Positions 49,289-62,810 of a stretch of DNA of 64,000 bases are shown here, in pieces. This DNA comes from Amaranthus tricolor (taxonomy: Eukaryota > Streptophyta > Magnoliopsida > Caryophyllales > Amaranthaceae). Both the position numbers and the translations under genes were made by a program. The stretch spans positions 19,950,141 through 20,014,140 of the forward strand of contig NC_080061.1 of assembly GCF_026212465.1 (NCBI RefSeq), given 5' to 3'. Below the pieces are notes generated by a model, which made no database searches, was not told the DNA's origin, and saw only the letters and a list, made by a program, of their open reading frames with translations. The stretch's first letter is position 1; each line of letters opens with the position of its first letter.

Positions 49289-51464
49289 TGACTATTGTTT
49301 TTTGTTCTAAAGGTTTCAACTCAATAATATATGCCAAATAGTGTTGTGTGCCATTTGTCGTGGCAAACAATCCATGTTTTAACCACCTGATGCGAGAAAG
49401 TGCCAAAAACGCTTAAAAAACCTCAAAAACGCAACTTAGCACGTTATATCAAGCATATGACTATTGTTTTTGATTCAAACCATTTGAAAACAATAATATA
49501 TACCAAATAGTGTTGTGTACCATGTTTCGTGGCAAACAAATCAAGTTTGAACCATTATATGCGAGAAAGCACCAAAAACGCTGAAAAAACCTCAAACACG
49601 AAACTTAGCACGTAATATCAAGCATATAATTCTTGTTTTTTATTCTAACCATTTCAACACAATATTATATACCTAATAGTTTTGTGTGCCATGTTACATG
49701 GGAAACAAACCAAGTTTGAGCCACATTGTGCGATTAAGTGCCAAAAAGCTTAAAAAAAACCTCAAAATCGCAACTTAGCACGTAATATGAAGCATATGGC
49801 TATTGTTTTTGATTCTAACCATTTCAACAAAATTATATATACTAAATTGTGATGTGTGCCTTTTTTTGTGGCAAACAAACCACGTTTGAACCACTTTATG
49901 CGAGAAAGTTACAAAAACGCTTAAAAACCTCAAAAACGCAACTTAGCACGTAATATCAAGCATATGACTATTGTTTTTGATTAACACCATTTCAAAAAAG
50001 TAATATATACCAAATAGTGTTGTGTACCATGTTTCGTGGCAAACAAACCAAGTTTAAACAACTTTATGCGAGAAAGTGCCAAAAAGCTTAAAAAACCTCA
50101 AAACGCAATTTAGCCCCTAATGTCAAGCATATGGCTATTGTTATCGATTCTAACAATTTCGACAGAATAATATATTCCAAATAGTGTTGTGTGACATGCT
50201 TCGTGGCAAACAAACCAAGTTTAAACCACTTTATGCGAGAAAGTACCAAAAACGCTAAAAAACCTCAAAAAAGCAACCTAGCACGTAACAACAAGCATAT
50301 GACTATTATATTCGATTCTAACCACTTCAACACAATATTTTACACCAAATAGTGTTGCGTGCCAAAAATCGTGGCAAAAAAACCAAGTTTGAACCACTTT
50401 ATGCGAGAAAGTACCAAAAACGATTAAAAACCTCAAAAACGCAACTTAGCACGTAATATATAGCATATGACTTGTTTTGTATTCTAAACATTTCAACATA
50501 ATAATATATACCAAACAGTGTTGTGTGTCATTTTCCGTGGAAAACAAACCAAGTTTTAACAACTTGATGCGAGAAAGTGCCAAAAACGCTTAAAAAACCT
50601 CAAAAACACAACTTAGCTCGTAAAATCAACCATATGAGTATTGTTTTCGTTTCCAACCATTTCAAATAAATAATATATACCAAATAGTGTTGTGTGCCAT
50701 GTTTTGTGGCGAACAAACCAAGTTTAAACCACTTTATGTGAGAAAGTGAAAAAAAAGCTTACAAAACCTAAAAAACGCAACGTAGCACGTCATATCAAGC
50801 ATATGGCTGTTGATTTGGGTTCTAACCAATTCAACACAATAATATATACCAAATAGGGATGTGTGCCTTTTTTTAAGGCAAATAAACCAAGTTTTAATCA
50901 CTCTATGTGAGAAAGTGTCAAAATGCTAAAAAAACCTCAAAAATGCAACTTAGCATGTAATATCCAGCATATGGCAATGGTTTTCGAATAAAACCATTTC
51001 AACAAAATAATAAATACCAAAGAATTATGTGTGCCATTTTTTCGTGGTAAACAAACTATGTTTGAACCACTTTATGCGAGAAAGCGCCAAAAACGCTAAA
51101 AAACCTAAAAAGCGAACCCTAGCACATAATATCAAGCATATAAACATTATTTTCAATTCTAACCATTTGAGCAAATAGTTATACACCAAATAGTGTTGTG
51201 TGCCATGTTTCGTGGCAAACAAACCAAGTTTGAACCATTTTATGCGAGAAAGTACCGAAAATGATAAAAAAAACCTCAAAATCGCAACCTAACACGTAAT
51301 ATCAAGCATATGACTATTGTTTTCGATTCTAACCACTTCAACACAATATTTTACACCAAATAGTGTTGCGTGCCAAGAATCGTGGCAAACAAGCCAAGTT
51401 TGAACCACTTTATGCGAGAAAGTACCAAAAACGCTTAAAAACCTCAAAAACGCAACTTAGCACG
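49289..51464. repeat. HOR copy 5, 2176 bp (reference unit)
   Basis: Monomer starts, by CATATG or its equivalent, lie near 49,289, 49,453, 49,620, 49,790, 49,957, 50,127, 50,294, 50,463, 50,629, 50,801, 50,968, 51,136 and 51,304: thirteen monomers averaging 167.4 bp. Confidence 0.94.
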
Positions 51465-53637
51465 TGACTATTGTTTTTTGTTCTAAAGGTTTCAACTCAA
51501 TAATATATGCCAAATAGTGTTGTGTGCCATTTGTCGTGGCAAACAATCCATGTTTTAACCACCTGATGCGAGAAAGTGCCAAAAACGCTTAAAAAACCTC
51601 AAAAACGCAACTTAGCACGTTATATCAAGCATATGACTATTGTTTTTGATTCAAACCATTTGAAAACAATAATATATACCAAATAGTGTTGTGTACCATG
51701 TTTCGTGGCAAACAAATCAAGTTTGAACCACTATATGCGAGAAAGCACCAAAAACGCTGAAAAAACCTCAAACACGAAACTTAGCACGTAATATCAAGCA
51801 TATAATTCTTGTTTTTTATTCTAACCATTTCAACACAATATTATATACCTAATAGTTTTGTGTGCCATGTTACATGGGAAACAAACCAAGTTTGAGCCAC
51901 ATTGTGCGATTAAGTGCCAAAAAGCTTAAAAAAAACCTCAAAATCGCAACTTAGCACGTAATATGAAGCATATGGCTATTGTTTTTGATTCTAACCATTT
52001 CAACAAAATTATATATACTAAATTGTGATGTGTGCCTTTTTTTGTGGCAAACAAACCACGTTTGAACCACTTTATGCGAGAAAGTTACAAAAACGCTTAA
52101 AAACCTCAAAAACGCAACTTAGCACGTAATATCAAGCATATGACTATTGTTTTTGATTAACACCATTTCAAAAAAGTAATATATACCAAATAGTGTTGTG
52201 TACCATGTTTCGTGGCAAACAAACCAAGTTTAAACAACTTTATGCGAGAAAGTGCCAAAAAGCTTAAAAAACCTCAAAACGCAATTTAGCCTCTAATGTC
52301 AAGCATATGGCTATTGTTATCGATTCTAACAATTTCGACAGAATAATATATTCCAAATAGTGTTGTGTGACATGCTTCGTGGCAAACAAACCAAGTTTAA
52401 ACCACTTTATGCGAGAAAGTACCAAAAACGCTAAAAAACCTCAAAAAAGCAACCTAGCACGTAACAACAAGCATATGACTATTATATTCGATTCTAACCA
52501 CTTCAACACAATATTTTACACCAAATAGTGTTGCGTGCCAAAAATCGTGGCAAAAAAACCAAGTTTGAACCACTTTATGCGAGAAAGTACCAAAAACGAT
52601 TAAAAACCTCAAAAACGCAACTTAGCACGTAATATATAGCATATGACTTGTTTTGTATTCTAAACATTTCAACATAATAATATATACCAAACAGTGTTGT
52701 GTGCCATTTTCCGTGGAAAACAAACCAAGTTTTAACAACTTGATGCGAGAAAGTGCCAAAAACGCTTAAAAAACCTCAAAAACACAACTTAGCTCGTAAA
52801 ATCAACCATATGAGTATTGTTTTCGTTTCCAACCCTTTCAAATAAATAATATATACCAAATAGTGTTGTGTGCCATGTTTTGTGGCGAACAAACCAACTT
52901 TAAACCACTTTATGTGAGAAAGTGCAAAAAAGCTTACAAAACCTAAAAAACGCAACGTAGCATGTCATATCAAGCCTTTGGCTGTTGATTTCGGTTCTAA
53001 CATTTCAACACAATAATATATACCAAATAGGGATGTGTTCCTTTTTTTGAGGCAAATAAACCAAGTTTTAATCACTCTGTGTGAGAAAGTGCCAAAATGC
53101 TTAAAAAACCTCAAAAACGCAACTTAGCATGTAATATCCAGCATATGGCAATGGTTTTCGATTCAAACCATTTCAACAAAATAATATATACCAAAGAATT
53201 ATGTGTGCCATTTTTTCGTGGTAAACAAACTATGTTTGAACCACTTTATGCGAGAAAGCGCCAAAAACGCTAAAAAACCTAAAAAACTAACCCTAGCACA
53301 TAATATCAAGCATATGAACATTATTTTCAATTCTATCCATTTGAACAAATTGTTAAACACCAAATAGTGTTGTGTGCCATGTTTGGTGGCAAACAAACCA
53401 AGTTTGAACCATTTTATGCGAGAAAGTACCGAAAATGATAAAAAAACCTCAAAATCGCAACCTAACACGTAATATCAAGCATATGACTATTGTTTTCGAT
53501 TCTAACCACTTCAACACAATATTTTACACCAAATAGTGCTGCGTGCCAAGAATCGTGGCAAACAAACCAAGTTTGAACCACTTTATGCGAGAAAGTACCA
53601 AAAACGCTTAAAAACCTCAAAAACGCAACTTAGCACG
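51465..53637. repeat. HOR copy 6, 2173 bp
   Basis: The first half is nearly identical to copy 5. From about 52,830 it gathers differences (for example CAAGCCTTTGGC instead of CAAGCATATGGC near 52,973), marking the right edge of the homogenised core. Confidence 0.92.
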
Positions 53638-56470
53638 TGACTATTGTTTTTGATTCTAAAGGTTTCAACTCAATAATATATGCCAAATAGTGTTGTGTGC
53701 CATTTGTCGTGGCAAACAATCCAAGTTTTAACCACCTGATGCGAGAAAGTGCCAAAAACTCTTAAAAAACCTCAAAAACGCAACTTAGCACGTTATATCA
53801 AGCATATGACTATTGATTTTAATTCAAACCATTTGAAAACAATAATATATACCAAATAGTGTTGTGTACCATGTTTCGTGGCAAACAAATCAAGTTTGAA
53901 CCACTATATGCGAGAAAGCACCAAAAATGCTGAAAAAACCTCAAACACGAAACTTAGCACGTAATATCAAGCATATGATTCTTGTTTTTTATTCTAACCA
54001 TTTCAACACAATATTATATACCTAATAGTTTTGTGTGCCATGTTACGTGGGAAACAAACCAAGTTTGAGCCACTTTGTGCGATTAAGTGCCAAAAAGCTT
54101 AAAAAAAACCTCAAAATCGCAACTTAGCACGTAATATGAAGCATATGGCTATTGTTTTTGATTCTAACCATTTCAAAAAAGTTATATATACCAAATAGTG
54201 ATGTTTGCCATTTTTTGTGGCAAACAAACCACGTTTGAACCACTTTATACGAGAAAGTTACAAAAACGTTTAAAAACCTCAAAAACGCAACTTAGCACGT
54301 AATATCAAGCATATGACTATTGTTTTTGATTAACACCATTTCAAAAAAGTAATATATACCAAATAGTGTTGTGTACCATGTTTCGTGGCAAACAAACCAA
54401 GTTTAAACAACTTTATGCGAGAAAGTGCCAAAAAGCTTAAAAAACCTCAAAACGCAATTTAGCCCCTAATGTCAAGCATATGGCTATTGTTATCGATTCT
54501 AACAATTTCGACAGAATAATATATTCCAAATAGTGTTGTGTGACATGTTTCGTGGCAAACAAACCAAGTTTAAACCACTTTATGCGAGAAAGTACCAAAA
54601 ACGCTAAAAAACCTCAAAAAATCAACCTAGCACGTAACAACAAGCATATGACTATTATATTCGATTCTAACCACTTCAACACAATATTTTACACCAAATA
54701 GTGTTGCGTGCCAAAAATCGTGGCAAAAAAACCAAGTTTGAACCACTTTATGCGAGAAAGTACCAAAAACGATTAAAAACCTCAAAAACGCAACTTAGCA
54801 CGTAATATATAGCATATGACTAATGTTTTTGATTCTAAACATTTCAACATAATAATATATGCCAAACAGTGTTTTGTGCCATTTTCTATGTTTGAACCAC
54901 TTTATGCGAGAAAGTGCCAAAAACGCTAAAAAACCTAAAAAACGAACCCTAGCACATAATATCAAGCATATGAAAATTATTTTCAATTCTAACCATTTGA
55001 ACAAATTGTTATACACCAAATAGTGTTGTGCGCCATGTTTCTTGGGAAAAAAACCAAGTCTGAGCCACTTTATGCGATTAAGTGCCAAAAAGCTTAAAAA
55101 AACCTCAAAATCGAAACTTTGCGTGTAATATAAAGCATACGGCTATTGTTTTTGATTCTAACCATTTCAACAAAATTATATATACCAAATAGTGATGTGT
55201 GCCATTTTTTGTGGCAAACAAACCACGTTTGAACCACTTTATGCGAGAAAGTTACAAAAACGATAAAAAACCTCAAAATCGCAACCTAACACGTAATATC
55301 AAGCATATGACTATTGTTTTCGATTCTAACCACTTCAACACAATATTTTACACCAAATAGTGTTGTGTGCCAAGAATCGTGGCTAACAAACCAAGTTTGA
55401 ACCACTTTATGCGAGAAAGTACCAAAACGCTTAAAAACCTCAAAAACGCAACTTAGAACGTAATATATAGCATATGACTATAATTTTTGATTTTAAACAT
55501 TTCAACATAATAATATATGCCAAACTGTGTTGTGTGCCAATTTTCCGTGGAAAACAAACCAAGTTTTAACCACTTGATGCGAGAAAGTGCCAAAAACGCA
55601 TAAAAAACCTCAAAAACACAACTTAGCTCGTAATATCAACCATATAAGTATTGTTTTCGTTTCCAACCATTTCAACAAAATAATATATACTAAATAGTGT
55701 TGTATGCCATGTTTTGTGGAGAACAAACCAAGTTTAAACCACTTTATGTGAGAAAGTGCAAAAAAGCTTACAAAATTTAAAAAACGCAATGTAGCACATC
55801 ATATCAAGCATATGGCTGTTGATTTTGGTTCTAACCATTTCAAAACAATAATATATACCAAATAGTGATGTGTGCCTTTTTTTGAGGCAAATAAACCATG
55901 TTTTAATCACTCTATGTGAGAAAGTGCCAAAAAGCTTAAAAAACCTCAAAAACGCAACTTAGCATGTAATATCCAACATATGGCTATGGTTTTCAATTCA
56001 AAACATTTCAACAAAATAATATATACCAAAGAATTATGTGTGCCATTTTTTCGTGGTAAACAAACTATGTTTGAACCACTTTATGCGAGAAAGCGTCAAA
56101 AACGCTAAAAAACCTAAAAAACGAACGCTAGCACATAATATCAAGCATATGAACATTATTTTCAATTCTAACCATTTGAACAAATTTTTATACATCAAAT
56201 AGTGTTGTGTGCCATGTTTCGTGGCAAACAAACCAAGTTTGAACCATTTTATGCGAGAAAGTACCGAAAACGATAAAAAACCTCAAATCGCAACCTAACA
56301 CGTAATATCAAGCATATGACTATTGTTTTCGATTCTAACCACTTCAACACAACATTTTACACCAAATAGTGTTGTGTGCCAAGAATCGTGGCAAACAAAC
56401 CAAGTTTGAACCACTTTATGCGAGAAAGTACCAAAAACGCTTAAAAACCTCAAAAACGCAACTTAGCACG
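53638..56470. repeat. HOR copy 7, rearranged (2833 bp)
   Basis: The order holds for seven monomers. At about 54,890 CCATTTTC joins TATGTTTGAACC, a hybrid of two non-adjacent monomer types. Near 55,035 another jump leads back to an earlier type (GGGAAAAAAACC...GAGCC). Later monomers follow normal order. The unit gains about four monomers net. Confidence 0.85.
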
Positions 56471-59110
56471 TGACTATTGTATTTGATTCTAAAGGTTTCA
56501 ACACAATAATATATGCCAAATAGTGTTGTATGCCATTTGTCGTGGCAAACAAACCAAGTTTTAACCACTTGATGCGAGAAAGTGCCAAAAACGCTTAAAA
56601 AACCTCAAAAACGCAACTTAGCACGTTATATCAAGCATATGACTATTGTTTTTGATTCAAACCATTTGAAAACAATAATATATACCAAATAGTGTTGTGC
56701 ACCATGTTTCGTGGCAAACAAATCAAGATTGAACCACTATATGCGAGAAAGCACCAAAAACGCTGAAAAAACCTCAAACACGAAACTTAGCACGTAATAT
56801 CAAGCATATGATTCTTTTTTTTATTCTAACCATTTCAACACAATATTATATACCTAATAGTTTTGTGTGCCATGTTACGTGGGAAACAAACAAAGTTCGA
56901 GCCACTTTATGCGATTAAATTCCAAAAAGCTAAAAAAAACCTCAAAATCGCAACTTAGCACGTAATATGAATCATATGGCTATTGTTTTTGATTCTAACC
57001 GTTTCAACAAAATTATATATACCAAATAGTGATGTGTGCCATTTTTTGTGGCAAACAAACCACGTTTGAACCACTTTATGCGAGAAAGTACCGAAAACGC
57101 TTAAAAACCTCAAAAACGCAACTTAGCATGTAATATAAAGCATATGACTATTGTTTTTGATTCTATACATTTCAACACAATAATATATGCCATATAGTGT
57201 GGTGTGCCATTTGTCGTGGCAAACAATCCAAGTTTTAACCACCTGATGCGAGAAAGTGCCAAAAACGCTTAAAAAACCTCAAAAACACAACTTAGCACGT
57301 TATATCAAGCATATGACTATTGTTTTTGATTCAAACCATTTGAAAACAATAATATATACCAAATAGTGTTGTGTACCATGTTTCATGGCAAACAAATCAA
57401 GTTTGAACCACTATATGCGAGAAAGCACCAAAAACGCTGAAAAAACCTCAAACACGAAACTTAGCACGTAATATCAAACATATGATTCTTGTTTTTTATT
57501 CTAACCATTTCAACACAATATTATATACCTAATAGTTTTCTGTGCCATGTTATGTGGGAAACAAACAAAGTTTGAGCCACTTTAAGCGATTAAGTGCCAA
57601 AAAGCTAAAAAAAACCTCAAAATCGCAACTTAGCACGTAATATGAATCATATGGCTATTGTTTTTTATTCTAACCATTTCAAAAAAAATTATATATACCA
57701 AATAGTGATGTGTGCCATTTTTTGTGGCAAACAAACCACGTTTGAACCACTTTATGCGAGAAAGTTACAAAAACGCTTAAAAACCTCAAAAACGCTACTT
57801 AGCACGTAATATCAAGCATATGACTATTGTTTTTGATTCAAACCATTTCAAAAAATTAATATATACCAAATAGTGTTGTGTACCATGTTTCGTGGCAGAC
57901 AAACCAAGTTTAAACAACTTTATGGGCGAAATTGTCGAAAAGCTTAAAAAACCTCAAAACGCAATTTAGCCCATAATGTCAAGCATATTGCTATTGTTTT
58001 CGATTCTAACAATTTCGACAGAATAATATATTCCAAATAGTGTTGTGTGACATGCTTCGTGGAAAACAAACCAAGTTTAAACCAGTTTATGCGAGAAAGT
58101 ACCAAAAACGCTAAAAAACCTCAAAAAAGCAACCTAGCACGTAATATCAAGCATATGACTATTGTTTTCGATTCTAACCACTTCAACACAATATTTTACA
58201 CCAAATAGTGTTGCGTGCCAAGAATCGTGGCAAACAAACCAAGTTTGAACAACTTTATGCGAGAAAGTACCAAAAACGCTTAAAACCACAAAAACGCAAC
58301 TTAGCACGTAATATATAGCATATGACTAATGTTTTTGATTCTAAACATTTCAACATAATAATATATGCCAAACAGTGTTGTGTGCCATTTTCCGTGGAAA
58401 ACAAACCAAGTTTTAACCACTTGATGCGAGAAAGTGCCAAAAACGCATAAAAAACCTTAAAAACATAACTTAGCTCGTAATATCCACCATATGATTATTG
58501 TTTTCGTTTCCAACCATTTCAACAAAATAATATATACCAAATAGTGTTGTGTGCCATGTTTTGTGGCGAACAAACATAGTATAAACCACTTTAGGTGAGA
58601 AAGTGCAAAAAAGCTTACAAAACCTAAAAAACGCAACCTAGCACGTCATATCAAGCATATGGCTGTTGATTTCGGTTCTAACCATTTCAACACAATAATA
58701 TATACCAAATAGTGATGTGTGCTTTTTTTTGAGGCAAATAAACCAAGTTTTAATGACTCTATGTGAGAAAGTGCCAAAAAGCTTAAAAAACCTCAAAAAC
58801 GCAACTTAGCATGTAATATCCAGCATATGGCTATGGTTTTCGATTCAAACCATTTGAACAAAATAATATATACCACAGAATTATGTGTGCCATTTTTTCG
58901 TGGTAAACAAACTATGTTTGAACCATTTTATGCGAGAAAGCACCAAAAACGCTAAAAAACCTAAAAAACGAACCCTAGCACATAATTTCAAGCATATGAA
59001 CATTATTTTCAATTATAACCATTTGAACAAATTGTTATACACCAAATAGTATTGTGTGCCATGTTTCGTGGCAAACAAACCAAGTTTGAACCATTTTATG
59101 CGAGAAAGTA
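56471..59110. repeat. HOR copy 8, diverged and rearranged right edge
   Basis: The marker monomer at 56,471 is followed after about 672 bp by a second, partly reset copy near 57,143 (ATATGCCATATAGTGTGG), then by the usual order up to about 59,110. Monomers here differ clearly from the core. Confidence 0.8.
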
Positions 59111-61349
59111 CCGAAAACGATAAAAAACCTCAAAATCGCAACCTAACATTTAATATCAACCATATGAGTATTGTTTTCGTTTTTAACCATTTCAACAAAA
59201 TAATATATACCAAATAGTGTTGTGTGCCATGTTTTGTGGCGAAGAAACCAAGTTTAAACCACTTTATGTGACAAAGTGCCAAAAAGCTTACAATACCTAA
59301 AAAACGCAACTTAGCACGTAATACCAAGCATATGGCAATTGCTTTGGTTCTAACCATTTCAACACAATAATATATACCAAATAGTGATGTGTTGCATTTT
59401 TTGTGGTAAACAAAAAAAGTTTGAACAAGTTTATGCGAGAAAGTGACAAAAACGCTTAAAAAACCTAAAAGAACGCAATTTAGCATGTAATATCAAGCAT
59501 ATGGCTATTGTTTTTGATTCTAACCATTTCAAAAAAATTATACATACCAAATAGTGATGTGTGCAACTTTTCGTGGCAATAAAACCAAGTTTGAAGAACT
59601 TTATGCGAGAAAGTGCCAAAAACGCTAAAGAAACCAAAAAAAACGAACCCAGCACATAATAGCAAGCATATGAATATTATTTTCGATTCTAACCATTTCA
59701 ACAAACTATTATACACCAAATAGTGTTGTGTGCCATGTTTTGTGGCAAGCAAACCAATTTTAAACCAATTTATGCGAGAAAGTGCGAAAAAGCTTAAAAA
59801 ACCTCAAAACGCAATTTAGGCCGTAATATCAAGCATATGGCTATTGTTTTCGATTCTAACCATTTCGATAGAATAATATAATCCAAATAGTGTTGTATGA
59901 CATTTTTCGTCGCAAACAAACCAAGTTTGAACCACTTTATGTGAGAAAGTGCCAAAAAAGCTTAAAAACCTAAAAAAACAAAATTTAATATGTAATATCA
60001 AACATATGACTATTGTTTTTGTTTCTAAACATTTCAACACAATAATATATACCAAATAGTGTTGTGTGCCATGTTTCGTGGTAAACAAACCAAATTTGAA
60101 CCACTTTATGCGAGAAGGTGCCAAACAAGCTTAAAAAATTTCAAAAACGCAACTTAGCACGTAATATAAAGCATATGACTATTGTTTTTGATTCTAACCA
60201 ATTCAACACAATAATATATACCAATTAATTATGTGTGACATGTTTTGTGGCAAACTAACCAAGTTTGAACCATTTTATGTGAGAATATGACGAAATAGCT
60301 TATAAAACCTCAAAAACTTAACTTACCATGTAATATCAAGCATATGACTATGGTTTTCGATTCTGAAAGTTTCAACACAATAATATATACCAAATAGTAT
60401 TGTGTGCCATGTTACGTAGCAAATAAACCAAGTTTACACCTCTTTATGCGAGAAGGTGTCAAAAACGCTTAAAAAAGCTCAGAAACGCAACTTAGCACGT
60501 AATATCAAGCATATGACTATTTTTTTAATTCTAACCATTGCAACACAATGATATATGTCAAATAGTGATATGTGCCATTTCTCATTGCAAACAAACCAAG
60601 TTTGAACCACTTTATGCGAGAAAGTGCCAAAAACGCAAAAAAACCTCAAAACCGTAACTTAGCTCGTAAGATCAAGAAAACGACAATAGTTGTGTGCAAT
60701 TTTTCGTGGCAGACAAACCAAATTTGAAAAATTTTATGCGAGAGAGTGTCAAAAACGCTTAAAAACCCTCAAAAACACAACTTAGGACGTATTATCAAGA
60801 ATATCACTATTGATTTTGATTTTAAACATTTCAACACAAAAATATATGCCAAATAGTGTAGTATACTATTTTTCGTGGCAAACAAACCAAGTTTTAACCA
60901 CTTGATGCGAGAAAGTTCCAAAGACGCTTTAAAAACCTCAACAACGTAACTTAGCACGTAATATAAACCATATGAGTATTTTTTTCGTTTATAACCATTT
61001 CAACAAAATAATATAAACCAAATACTGTTGTGTGCCATGTTTTGTGGTGAACAAACCAAGTGTAAACCACTTTCTGTGAGAAAGTGCCAAAAAGCTTACA
61101 AATCCTCAAAAACGCAACTTTGCACGTAATATCAAGCATATGGCTATTGCTTTCGGTTGTAACCATTTCAACACAATAATATATACCAAATAGTGTTGTG
61201 TGTCAAGTTTCGTGGGAAACAAATCAAGTTTGAACCACTTTATGCGAGAAAGTGCCAAAAACGCTAAAAAAACCTTAAAAACGCGACTTAGCACGTATTA
61301 TCATGCATATGACTATTGTTTTCAATTCTAACCATTTTAACACAATAAT
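59111..61349. repeat. ~168-bp satellite array, segment V, right of the HOR
   Basis: About 13 diverged monomers of mixed subtypes, including degenerate ones around 60,230-60,700 where CATATG is lost (for example AAGAAAACGACAATAG at 60,673). The array is cut at AACACAATAAT by the copia element. No gene is supported. Confidence 0.94.
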
Positions 61350-62787
61350 TGTAGACTCAATTAGGAACGGGAACAGCAACAAGAGGGGGGGTGAATTGTT
61401 GTTGTTACTAGTTTAAGCGTTTTTGCCCTGTTTTTGCGGAATTGAATAAAATAAATAAAGCTTAAACTTAGAGCGAAATAATTAAAAGAGACAAACGATT
61501 TTTACGTGGAAACCTTCTAGGCCTAAATAGAAGGAAAAACCACGACCCCTTGGGATTTCTAAATTCTCCACTATGTTTAAGGCAACTCGTTACAATTACA
61601 TTAAACATTTTACTTCACTCGAAGCGCATCAACTGGGCCAACTCTTCTCTCTCAAATTGCTTCACTCAAAGCAACAACCTTAGCTTCACTAAAAGCTAAA
61701 CTCCTCAATAGCTTCACTCAAAGCTATCTAATTCCCCCTTAGACTCACCCGAGTCTAGTTACAAAGATTCTCTCAAAAACCCTTACAAAAGGATAAAAAT
61801 TCTCAAAAAATAAAATCAATAAGTTGCACAAGAAAATATTATAAATTAATTGGCATTTTTAAAAACAAAATTTTCTTGTAAAAATTCTCCCAAAATTACG
61901 TATGATTTAATGGCTCATATTAAGGCGAGTTTTGAAGAATAACCGAGTCCACTATTTATAGAACTAAAATTGCTAAGAAAATGGAATAATCCAATCCATT
62001 ATTCCTTTATCAAAAAGATCATGGGAGTAATGTGGATTAAACTACCAAACGGTTATTTCCACAATGACTTGAATAAATCAATCACACGTTTAAAACAACA
62101 ATTACTGCTGTTCCCATTTTCTAAAAATAGGTTTTGTTCCTTTTAAGCAGCAGTTTCTTCAACAGCTGTTCCTGTTCCAATGCTAACTGCTGGAACGTTT
62201 TTGCTATTAATAGAAACAGTTATACTTAATAGGAATGGTTACTTGCTAACTTATAGGTATAAAGACCAGTTAAGAGTGATAGCTAAGACCCATTCAACAA
62301 CTGCTATTTCTATTTTTAGTAAATCCATTATTTACTAAAAATAGATCCTAAAATAAAGGATTACTTTTAGAAAACCACACGTAAAGAATTTTTAGAAAAA
62401 CTTTTTGCCAATTAATTATAATAATTAATAAATGCAACAAATTAATTTAATTAATACAACAACTAAAAATAATAATTAAAATAATATCGAGAATTTTCAG
62501 TGGACGTAAGCTGACTCCAGTTCAGGAACAGTGCGCTGTCTCCAATTTCCAATTTTGCTAGAAGATCCAACTTAGGAACAGTAGACCTGCTGTCTCCATT
62601 TTACATCCCAAGCGATATACTTCTTCTAACATCTTTCGGATCCTTTTGACACGTACATTTCCATGAACCAAGTCATAGGTACTATGAACGATCATAATCA
62701 CGACCGGATATCGACCTGCACACAATCTCTAAAAACATATTTGTTTAAATAAAGTGTAGTCATCATCAAAACTCAAGAGGTCCAACA
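61350..62787 (-). repeat. 3' LTR of the copia element
   Basis: Plus-strand limits are TGTAGACTCAATTAGG and GGTCCAACA; on the element's strand it runs TGTTGGACC ... GAGTCTACA. Length is 1438 bp. It contains a G run at about 61,385-61,392, Ser/Leu-like CTTCACTC repeats around 61,610-61,710, and several GGAACAG or CTGTTCC motifs (61,370, 62,108, 62,166-62,178, 62,525, 62,575). No coding potential is seen. Confidence 0.85.
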
Positions 62788-62810
62788 AATTCTCCCTTTT
62801 TGATGATGAC
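62759..62810. repeat. 13-bp inverted repeat across the LTR/internal boundary
   Basis: GTCATCATCAAAA at 62,759-62,771 inside the LTR is the exact reverse complement of TTTTGATGATGAC at 62,798-62,810 just outside it. The 26-bp spacer holds the LTR end and most of the polypurine tract. Confidence 0.9.
62791..62801 (-). promoter_or_regulatory. Polypurine tract of the copia element
   Basis: Read on the element's strand: AAAAAGGGAGA, three bases before the LTR terminus. It fits the plus-strand primer position. Confidence 0.75.

Larger units (their letters stand above)
40081..59110. repeat. Higher-order repeat array, 13-monomer unit of about 2176 bp
   Basis: The marker monomer joining AGCACGTGACTATTG (it lacks AATATCAAGCATAT) recurs at 41,422, 43,602, 45,781, 47,113, 49,289, 51,465, 53,638 and 56,471. 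A second marker, GCCTTTTTTTAAGGCAAATA or close variants, recurs at about 40,814, 42,994, 45,175, 48,683, 50,859, 53,034, 55,871 and 58,728. One unit, 49,289-51,464, contains 13 monomers. Core copies differ by only a few bases per 2.2 kb, whereas adjacent monomers within a unit are strongly diverged: the definition of a higher-order repeat. Outer copies at both ends are diverged and rearranged. Confidence 0.95.

Noticed and set aside
1..61349. CRISPR array or other bacterial-type spaced repeat
   Set aside because: Repeats are contiguous 168-bp units without unique spacers or a leader, and the interspersed elements are plant LTR retrotransposons.
1..61349. Canonical mammalian CENP-B box in the satellite
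   Set aside because: I looked for a TTCG...CGGG pattern; TTCG occurs (GTTTTCGATTC) but no CGGG at the right distance was seen in monomers, and plants are not known to use this box.
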